Source: Maylandia zebra
Taxonomy: Eukaryota; Chordata; Actinopteri; Cichliformes; Cichlidae
Assembly (NCBI RefSeq): GCF_041146795.1
Contig: NC_135167.1
Coordinates: forward strand, 32,789,954 to 32,853,953
Reading direction: 5' to 3'
DNA length: 64,000 nt
The notes under the pieces are model-generated. The model searched no databases and was not told where the DNA came from. It worked only from the letters and a program-made list of their open reading frames with translations. The stretch's first letter is position 1; each line of letters opens with the position of its first letter. Below, one piece after another: positions 56,901-64,000 of this stretch. The position numbers were made by a program, and so were the translations under genes.

Positions 56901-59900
56901 CTCACCTACTGCACATGTCAAAGCTGAAAATACATGCAGTGTTGGCACTTATACGCACACAAACACACACACGCACACTGCCCCCATGGATACCGCTCAC
57001 GTCATCTCATCCACACATGGTAACAGTGGAGAGGAAGCTGCTTCATCAATGCAAACAGAAACAGGAGAAGCCCTGTTTGGCTCTGCTACTGTTAATAAAG
57101 AGCAACTGATATGACAGCAGTGTTCTGATATTCAGCCTTGTGCTTACCTTTATGTATTCCCATTGACATGAACAGACGCTTACAAGGCCCGACCCTCTCC
57201 TGCATGATTCATTTAAGCCAAATTGATATATATATATAGATATCTATCTATCTGCTCGTTTGTTAATAAAAATGAAATAAAATGCAATACTTTACTGTAT
57301 TTTATAAGAGCAGAGTGAAGCCAAAACTCTGGATTTGACAAACACATACAGGTCCTTTCAAAGTCGGCGTGGTTCAAATGTTCTCTTTCTATATTTTATT
57401 TTTCTGGCATTCGGTTTGCAGCTGAGCAGTACGTTTGGGGTGATTTGACATTTTCAGTCTTTCCTTGTGTTTCCCCTGCTCCGGCTGCTCTGATTGGGAG
57501 AAAGAAGAGCATCACGTCTTCAAGGCAGCATCATTTCCTTAGTCACTGATCCCCTTGTCTCCTAGCAACAGGGGGCAGGGCTCTTCAGAGTCCAGTAATA
57601 ATTTCTCATCATAAACAAGAAGAGGAGAAGAGCATTTGCAGGCTCCATTAGGAGGCATTGATTTTTAGCAGGTGAAAAGGTGAAGTGAAGGAGAGTGAGG
57701 GTAGACAAAAGAAAAATATTGGTGGGAGGATTGTTGTTATTAGACACAGACAGACACTGACATGACGTTGCTGCCCTACAACACAAACTCACTGCTCATC
57801 ACATGCCACTTACAGGTGTTTGCAGTGTGTGTAAATGGTTGGTTGGATATGGCTGTAGATTAAAGATGACCAATTGATAATTGGATTGTTTAAGGAATAG
57901 ATAGCTGGATAAATCATGACTGCATATGAACGATGAACAGTAGTGACCATGACAACACTAGCTGGGAAGAAGAGGCAGCGAAGGCTGCAGGCCCCAAACT
58001 GTGCCCTGCTTGATCACCGGTATTACTATAAGTCTATCCATAGTTTACAAAATTGACATCAAACTGTATTAAAAAAAAGCATCGTTTTCCCATAATCTCT
58101 GCTGTGAAAAAAACACAGGTTTAAGACATCAACAACATCAGTTATTTATAAACAGTATAACTGTTAGACTGAATGATGAAAGGTGGTATATAGATGGGAT
58201 GGGATAAATGCCAGCTAGACTGAAATGGATGGATGAATGAACAAGAATCGAATATAGAACATTAGACTGCTGGATGCTTGATAAATGGGTGGATAATAGA
58301 TTGATGGAAGATTATTAAGTGGATAAGAGGATGGAAAGGTAGATAAGCATACAGATAGCTATGTAGCAGGAGTGGGCAATTAATTAACCGAGGAGGTCAC
58401 ATGAGAAACTGGACCTGTTGTGGAGGGCCACACCAATAAACTGATCTCAGATCTGCTCAGTATTAATATTATCTTAGAGTGACCTTCAACAGCAGTCCCA
58501 ATCCCCCCTGTGCCTGATCCCTGCTATACAGGATGATCAAAAAAGGATTAAAGATATAGTCAGGCATTAAAAAAGAATTATACTCATAAATATACATTGA
58601 ATAAGGTGTGACTGTGTCTTCCAACAAATTGATGCATTCTCACAAATAAAGAATTAATCTAGTAACACTATAAGAGCTGTAAGCCATCATGTTGCCCAGC
58701 CACAGTTGTGGAGATGGACATGGATGTTCTGTCTAATCACATTTTATGTATGTGGCTGGAGACATATGTAGCATGCCAAAGATGGAAGGGAAGAAAACTT
58801 GTAGGTGTTCAAGTTGCAGGGAGGAACATTTTAATTCATGGCTGCAACTTCAGACATAAGATATGAAGGGTCGTACCTATGTTTTATTGTTTTATTTATG
58901 TGTTTTCACTATGTGTGTGAAAACACATAGGAAAAAAGACAATGATATCCTCTTCCTCCTCACTTCAAGCCTCTTCCCATGAACTTAAGTCATGGCTCTG
59001 TCACATGTAAATGCATATAAACATGCTTATTGCAAATATTGTTGCAGTTACTTATTGTCAGCATATTAGACATGCAACCATCCGATCTACGACAGCTGGC
59101 ATCAAGCTGACTAAATAATAAAAACACCTCTAGTAGAGATTACATGTAAACTCACACTCCAAACATAGAATTCATGATTGTCTGCAATCTAAGATTATGG
59201 AAAATATATATATTTTTAAATTTTTACATGTTGGTGTCAGTCCTTTCTTGTATCATCTTTGAAAGTAATCCATGGTCTGATATATACTCGGCAGTAAACA
59301 ACCGATCTCCATATACAGTTAATATCTGCATCTTGGCAATCTTTGTGTTTGGCTTATGTCTGTATTTTTAAAGGAGCTTTTATTCTTGCTTTTGCCCTCG
59401 TTTTGATTCAAAACAGTTGTATGGGTAAATGACTAAACCATATAAGTCTAATAAATGTGGACTGAGTATGAATGCAATTAGATGAACATTTTCCACTTTA
59501 GCTTTTGGCTGTTCAGCAAACCATTATAGCAGTCCTATTTCAAAGACAGGCAGGCTTCTTTCTTTCTTGGGAGTGAGAGACCTCTGGATATCTGGGATGA
59601 GTGTCTCACTGCATACAAATGTGCTTGAAGGCAACACTTAGCCAACAGAAATGAATTAACCTCCATTCCATTCAGCAACTGTTACCTTACAGTCTGCAAC
59701 AAGTAAATTCGGTTAATAGGAGTGCTGTCTGTTACAACAAAGGTTTAAATCTTTACGATATTGGTTATAATACATTCCTGGTACTTGTGATTTCTCGGTG
59801 TATGAAGTATTTACAGAACAGTAGCTTATTAAATTATGGGTTTTTTTTCTCTTCCTCACAGTTTCCTTTGTGAGGTTTGTTTCCTAAAATAGTTTAAGGT

Positions 59901-61503
59901 GACTGTGACTGTGTTTTGTATGGCAGCTGAGAATTACACCAGTGTTTCTCCTACCATTGCCTTGAGGGGGCGATCCAGTACTGCAGCCTCACCCCACAGT
60001 CAGCCTAGAGAAAACACCGTTAACTTTAATCTGGACTAGCACAGATGTTTAAAAAGAATATGACTTGGATCCAAACTAAATTTTATAGATGGTAAAACTG
60101 ACAAAACAAATGAACAAACAAAAATGAATAAATAAATAAATAAAGGTTTGATAATACTATATTACTTAGTATCAAAAATAAATGTTATAGCATTAAGTTT
60201 AATTAGGTTTTAGTTCTAGAGCAACTATACTGTTTTTGTTTCATTTTGTTTTTTTGCTCATGTCTCTCAAATTGTAAAAACGAAATAGATTATTTTAGAT
60301 TCATAACTTTAAATAACTCTAAATAACTTTTTTTTCTGATTGTGCTGTAGAAGGTGGCAGACCTCCAAAACAGTTGTTCAACATTGTTCATGTTCTTGTT
60401 TTATTTGCATTTGTTTTTTTACAGGTTTTTCTGTATGTGAGGCAAACAGAGAGCACTAAAGACTATAATAGGCTTAGCAACGACTTGCCATGTGCTGTGT
60501 GTGTGTCTGTTTTGTATGTGTAGCTGCAGGGATAGTGATGATAAGTGAAGCAGACTGTACTGTCCCAGTGCCCTCTGACTTACTGTCTCTCAAATGCTTT
60601 GCTTGTGTGTTGTTTCAGCAGCAGTGAATCTCTTCTTCTTTTTTGCCAACAAACTCATATCTTGCACACTGTGTATGATTAGCGTTAGAGTAAATAAATG
60701 TGCCTAATTTTCCAACTCTTGTTTTATGAATTGATTGTTTAGCCTAACGGAGTCATCGATTTTGAGAGGTTTCATCATCAAAGCAATTAACAAATTGATT
60801 CAATTGCAGTGCTGCACGAAAGGCCAGAGGTATTATATCTGTTTCTTTTGGGGGCGTGAATATTTTTAACAATTTCCTGTTTCCAGGGTCAATATCATGA
60901 ATTTGTTTTGAAATTTTTGTACTAATTTTCTTAATAGAATAGGTTTCTTAGCTTTAAAAGTAAAAAGATAAAATGAGAAATAGCAGAGCAGATTGAGTTT
61001 TTACTCTAACCTCATTACTGCAGGTAAATTCTGTCAGGTAGAAAAGCTTGATGCTAGAAATAGTCCGTCTCAGCTTTAAACGGCACTGTGTGTTGGCAGT
61101 GAATGTGTTCCTGTTGAAGACAGAGTTGCTTCCAATTGGCTAGCTAAATCTCCTCATCCCATCCACATACACTCTCTCTCACTGTCTTCCTCTCTCTCTC
61201 TCTTCCCTGTCTTGACTGATGTCGGGCTTATTCCAATCCCTGCAGAGCCGTGTGAGACGAGGAACCAATAGCATGTCGGGGAAGGCGGAGCTAGGAGCAG
61301 TCGGCCAGCTTCAGGCAGAGATGCTGCATTTGGACCTCATCGATGGTGCTGACGGTTACCGCGGTGACAAAGAATCCTCGAAGGCGTCTGCAATTTCAAC
61401 TCCGCCAGTCACCAAGGACCCTGCAGCACCTGTTACCATGGATACTTACCGGCCCAAGAGACCCACGACCCTTAACCTCTTCCCAATCGTGCCACGCACA
61501 CAG
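33586..61503 (+). CDS. mapk8ip1: JNK-interacting protein 1 (JIP1) scaffold, 5' part only
   Basis: Exons 33586-33662, 51031-51142 and 61246-61503 join in phase (149 codons) and the gene continues past the window. Exon 1 starts [20 protein letters not shown] in a good initiation context. Exon 2 has the JIP hallmark [18 protein letters not shown] and [10 protein letters not shown]. Exon 3 holds [11 protein letters not shown] and the JNK-binding segment [17 protein letters not shown]1 is a cytoplasmic, kinesin-associated scaffold that gathers JNK, MKK7 and mixed-lineage kinases, mainly in neurons. Its SH3 and PTB domains must lie downstream. The match is to JIP1 rather than JIP2, whose JNK-binding region differs. 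Compared with the mammalian protein as I recall it, exon 2 has an extra EIT. Teleosts have 1a and 1b copies; which one this is cannot be told. Confidence 0.92.
34870..34934. repeat. (AC)n microsatellite
   Basis: About 32 AC units in mapk8ip1 intron 1. Confidence 0.98.
35430..35740 (-). mobile_element. tRNA-derived SINE (V-SINE-like), nearly full length
   Basis: On the minus strand: a tRNA-like head with A-box-like tggctcaagagttgg and B-box ggttcgagccctggctc, then the core cttgggcaagacacttcacc, and a tail with gtgtaaagggctttggggtc and aaagcgctatacaaatacag. It shares modules with the fragments at 12715-12870 and 20530-20648, so three differently preserved copies occur in this window. Confidence 0.7.
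36120..36530 (+). repeat. Dispersed repeat, copy 2
   Basis: Colinear and diverged relative to 19525-19925: aaactgcatacaggacag, agccaagaacccag, cagtcagaccctgaact, tttgctttgtgttgtca, gtgtcctcattaga. Flanking text (35940-36020 and 36750-36840) contains tatcgattctgcttattgg and aatcgataaggaca, suggestive of weak inverted ends around this copy. Confidence 0.65.
38205..38300 (+). repeat. Possible short hAT-like MITE remnant
   Basis: ctagggatgtcatgatacca followed by ggtaccagtaggattatacg resembles fish repeats that begin with a gggatgtc/gataccg motif. No opposite terminus seen. Confidence 0.25.
40018..41785 (-). mobile_element. Penelope-like retroelement, 5'-truncated, with three nonsense codons
   Basis: One minus-strand frame encodes an RT ([30 protein letters not shown], catalytic [10 protein letters not shown]), a linker ([23 protein letters not shown]) and a GIY-YIG nuclease region ([24 protein letters not shown]), the combination defining Penelope-like elements. 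The frame is interrupted by in-frame stops at 41177-41179, 40793-40795 and 40457-40459 but shows no frameshift. The N-terminal RT part is missing at 41785. The 3' untranslated part (about 40018-40310) contains ttcatctggacgtagc and caagtgacttcttgagtctc. It lies antisense in mapk8ip1 intron 1. Confidence 0.9.
42554..44116 (-). mobile_element. Complete Tc1/mariner transposon (1563 bp), DD37E type
   Basis: Terminal inverted repeats cagggagtgcagaattatta (42554) and its inverse ending ttctgcactccctg (44116) are bordered by TA on both sides (42552-42553 and 44117-44118), the expected target duplication. A further shared motif, tgcataattattaggcaac, lies subterminally near both ends (42754 and inverse near 43920). 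One uninterrupted transposase gene lies inside. Both ends and the gene look intact, so this copy may be autonomous or only recently silent. Confidence 0.96.
42882..43898 (-). CDS. Tc1/mariner transposase, 338 residues, DD37E
   Basis: Cut-and-paste transposase that binds the element's inverted repeats and inserts at TA. The N-terminal half is a paired-like helix-turn-helix (about 1-120, with [12 protein letters not shown] and [11 protein letters not shown]). A basic RRK-type linker ([11 protein letters not shown]) lies between its two parts. Catalytic residues are Asp144 (LLWTDEMR), Asp237 (MQDNAPSH) and Glu275 ([11 protein letters not shown]). I count 37 residues between the last two, unlike the 34 of classic Tc1 and Sleeping Beauty, which points to the DD37E (TRT-like) lineage. 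A Gly-rich box ([10 protein letters not shown]) is present. Length and motifs are complete with no frameshift or stop. A truncated relative is at 30958-31690. It is antisense within mapk8ip1 intron 1. Confidence 0.96.
   Translation of the reverse strand: MGQKKDLTGSEKSKIVRYLAEGCSSLKIAKLLKRDHRTIKRFIQNSQQGRKKRVEKPRRKITAHELRKVKRAAAKMPLATRLAIFQSCNITGVPKSTRCAILRDMAKVRKAERRPPLNKTHKLKRQDWAKKYLKTDFSKLLWTDEMRVSLDGPDGWARGWIGKGQRAPVRLRRQQGGGGVLVWAGIIKDELVGPFRVVDGVKLNSQSYCQFLEDTFFKQWYRKKSASFKKNMIFMQDNAPSHASKYSTEWLARKGIKEEKLMTWPPCSPDLNPIENLWSIIKCEIYKEGKQYTSLNSVWEAVVAAARNVDGEQIKTLTESMDGRLLSVLAKKGAYIGR
44989..45044 (+). CDS. mapk8ip1: Alternative first exon of mapk8ip1
   Basis: Inside intron 1, ATG at 44989 opens [18 protein letters not shown] and ends at a consensus-like donor (aaatg|gtagga) in the same phase (two bases over) as exon 1. 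Splicing to 51031 therefore gives ...[15 protein letters not shown] with no break. An in-frame ATG lies upstream (44740), but the intervening Ser/Pro/Leu-rich stretch looks like 5' UTR. The acidic Trp-containing start resembles alternative JIP1 N-termini I recall in fish. This implies a second promoter about 11 kb downstream of the first. Confidence 0.7.
48290..48765. repeat. Diverged dispersed DNA-transposon-like repeat
   Basis: Starts near gagtgcatttgcaactccaa and ttagaaaagttgggatgctg and ends near atttgcaaataattgcattc and cgtttttatttaac. I remember these two motifs as the paired parts of a common fish non-autonomous repeat. The middle is diverged and no clean inverted ends are visible. Confidence 0.4.
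49185..49265 (+). repeat. Short dispersed repeat fragment
   Basis: caggttgtcttggacaggtt and tgttgcaggactaacatt parallel ccctggacaggtccccagtc and tgtcgcagggctaacac at 55525-55565. A fragment of the same repeat family. Confidence 0.45.
51143..61245 (+). other. mapk8ip1 intron 2 (10.1 kb)
   Basis: No second gene recognised. It contains an (AC)n run (54974-55000), a dispersed repeat (55440-55580), a short tatc run near 57240-57252 and an (aataa)n-like patch near 60125-60143. Short open frames here lack domain signatures. The acceptor before exon 3 is preceded by a ctct-rich tract at 61172-61206. Confidence 0.7.
55440..55580 (+). repeat. Dispersed fish repeat fragment
   Basis: cattctcatctgcttattct, cagggtcgcgggggggg and ccctggacaggtccccagtc..tgtcgcagggctaacac are characteristic of an abundant fish interspersed repeat. 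A related short fragment occurs at 49185. Confidence 0.5.
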
Positions 61504-64000
61504 GTATAGCCTGAATTAACCTTATCCTCTCGCTCTCTCACACACACACACATTCACTCACACAGTTAAACAGTTTGTGGCAGGTGGACAAATATTGATG
61601 AGTAATTCTGGAGGACTGTGGGAATGTTTCAGTGTTTTTCTTTCAGTGTTTTTTCACTCCACCTATATTGGAGCCTCCTCTCGCACAAATATTATGTTTG
61701 AAATTGTAAATATAACTGGATAACCTACTTGACATCACCACTGGATTCACTACAATTGCTTCTCTGACAGGATGTGTTTTCTCCACTGAACAATAGCCTC
61801 AACTGTCATTTCTTTTTTTCTATTGGTGCCCGTCTCTGTTTGCTTCAATGGCGCTTGAGCTCGTGACCATTCGTGTCTGTGTGTGTCTGTGTGTGTGTGT
61901 CCATGTAAATCAATCTAAGTGAGGACCAGCACTAAGAAGGAAGACATTTTAGGGTAGTTTTAGGCTTTAGTTTTGGAATGGGAACTAAAAAATGTAAAGT
62001 ATCGATAAAGAGCAGCGGTGTAGCCATACAAATGTGTGCAACCATGTTCGGGTTTACTGCGACAGTGAAGGTGTGTTTAAAAAATGTATTTGCACTATAG
62101 AGCACACATTTAGATTTTTCTTTTTTTGTTCAGTAAAACCTATGAATTAAAAATTGAGCATTACAATCTGCTAATTAAGTTTTGATAATGACAGTGGTAT
62201 AGTTATGGTTTGAGTAGGTGGTAGACATCAGAGTGAAAGATAGTGATGAGGGCTGAAGTACTTTGTTCAGATAAGGAAAACATTATGACTTGGATCAAAA
62301 GGTTATAAAAGCCTTGGTTGTCATGGTAAAGTATGAACTGATTTGGTTCAGATAGTGTTTGTAGTTTGTTAATAATTACTTATTGAGTTACTTGAAGTTG
62401 AGGTCCTCATCTTATTGTTTTCTTGACTCCCTCCTTTATATCCGTAATGATTACTAGACCAGGACATTCATCATTATAGCCTCTTGCTAATACGTTGATC
62501 TTCTTGACTTGAGGACAGTGTCCAAGTTCAAATAAGACACATCTAATGTGCACAAAATCAAAACCTTTAGCTAGCTCCAGGAGATGTTTCAACACCTGCA
62601 CAAGCGTCACTGATGTTTCTTTCAGTTCTGGGAAGGAAAAGTAGCATGTAGTGAGTGGATTAGAACTTGTTAGGTGAAAAGAGCTTCAGAGAATATGGTT
62701 GGATGAACAATACAGATACTTTGCCTTATAACCGAACAAAATACTATAAAATGGGCTAAAGAGTCAGAAATAATGTTACATGATACATTACACTGTTAAT
62801 TCAGATAATAAAGGATTTGTTGCCATGACTTGTTAATGTGATGGAATTAATTTGAGAGAAAAAAGGCAAAACCATGTCATTCAAGAAAACAAATTAAATC
62901 ATTTTATTCATGTTTACATTTGAATTCTAGAAATATTTCCTTTGATTCACTGAAATGTAGAACTACCTCTATGTCATATACATAGTAATGTATACAGTGA
63001 GTGAGTTTGGCCTCCTTGAGTGCAGGCAGTCAGCGTGATCAGCCAAGCGTCTACAGCCTGTTTGCCTTTGCTTTGCACTTGATCTGGAAGCAAAGTCTGC
63101 TCTGCTCAGTGCTCCGCTTTGTTCCTGTAGGTTGTTTGAGCTGTCAAAAATGAAAAGTATAAAGGAAGTAATTGGTCTCAGTTATGTTTCAACTGGGGAA
63201 ATCTTCTTGTCTATTCCAGCACTGTTCATTTTTACCTTTTATACAGCAACTAGAAAAAAAACCATTTAAACCAGTGCTGAAATACTTTACTGTTGAGGTT
63301 TCTTTAAAAAGTTTAATACATGCAATGAAAGTGAAGACACAGATCAACAGGCTGCATTTTATACCAGATAAATTCATTAGCAGTTGCGGGTGTCGCGTTT
63401 TTACTTAGATACTTATTATTTAAAATACTTTTTGGTCATAAAAAATATCATCAGGTGTGATCAAGGAAATCGGGGTAATATTATGTTTTAGTAAAACGAA
63501 ACACAAAACAAAATCTGTGTCTGAAATACCATCAAAATTGATAGATTGAGAAGATCACATGGCATTATAAAAAAAAAACTGATCTGTCATCGCTGAAGTA
63601 GATTTATTAAAGTATTGTTCTGTTATTGAGACAGCATGGCTAAATCAGTTGAGGCAGAGGTGACAGTGAAGACTTTCACAGTGTGCATCCTTACACAGCA
63701 GGAATGAGACAGAAGATTTAGGATGATTTCCAGTCATTAATGTTTTTTCTCAGACCTTGAATTGTTAGAAGATGAGTAGGTTGTGTACACTGGGCGACTG
63801 TTTCCAGGTCAATGAGTGTGCAGAAATGCAAAAGTATACGGCATATTTGCTCTGCATCGTTTTGCAGCGAGTCCCATGTCTGAACAAAAGCATCTCTGAT
63901 CAGCGTTAACACACTGAGGGTTTTTTCAAAAGCAGTATTTTTTAATCCAGTAATGTCAATAGTGCCACATCGAGTCAGACTGTTAAGAGGTTGAATTTCA
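61504..64000 (+). other. mapk8ip1 intron 3 (start) to window end
   Basis: Follows a donor (cag|gtatag) after exon 3. It begins with an acac tract (61540-61553) and a gtgtctgtgtgtg run (61876-61900). I see no further JIP1 exon, such as one encoding the serine-rich segment or the SH3 domain, so it must lie downstream. Confidence 0.65.

Overview
This window is vertebrate nuclear DNA, almost certainly from a teleost fish. The evidence is intron-containing genes with GT/AG junctions, long AC/GT/AT microsatellites, V-SINE-like tRNA-derived SINEs, Tc1/mariner, Penelope, gypsy and long-TIR DNA transposons, and a neuronal JIP1 gene carrying a 17 kb first intron. A cichlid-like percomorph is possible, but this cannot be proven from sequence alone.

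Bases 1-8960 hold most of a large, two-gene, long-TIR DNA transposon whose left end lies outside the window. One arm carries an integrase-like (rve/DDE) transposase with a single-base frameshift. The other carries an apparently intact gene for a SAM-like + HECT E3 ubiquitin-ligase-type protein. The inverted repeats (1-1096 and 6879-7974) are about 1.1 kb within the window. They contain the second exon of the SAM-like domain and a captured LINE reverse-transcriptase tail, so both gene arms carry the same N-terminal exon. The HECT gene's first exon (8441-8515) lies beyond the visible repeat, close to a flip-oriented 20-bp satellite and a probable transposon end near 8960.

Bases 8961-15176 are gene-poor and include a solo LTR with a 5-bp target duplication. 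At 15177-16758 is a complete four-exon guanylate-cyclase-activating-protein-like calcium sensor. Bases 17250-20700 are a repeat zone (tandem duplication, solo LTR, SINE tail).

Bases 20809-32116 encode a ten-exon, 825-residue LRR-Roc-COR (ROCO) protein resembling MFHAS1. Its promoter has a TATA box and an ETS-type palindrome. Intron 6 holds a gypsy element nested inside a small inverted-repeat MITE, and intron 8 holds a broken Tc1/mariner copy.

Bases 33586 to the window end carry the 5' part of mapk8ip1 (JIP1), with two alternative first exons (33586 and 44989) that both splice in phase to the exon at 51031. The exon at 61246 contains the JNK-binding motif. The long introns house a Penelope-like element with three in-frame nonsense codons, an apparently intact DD37E Tc1/mariner transposon, SINEs and dispersed repeats. 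The three host genes GCAP-like, ROCO and mapk8ip1 are all on the plus strand. Nothing in the sequence suggests that they work together.
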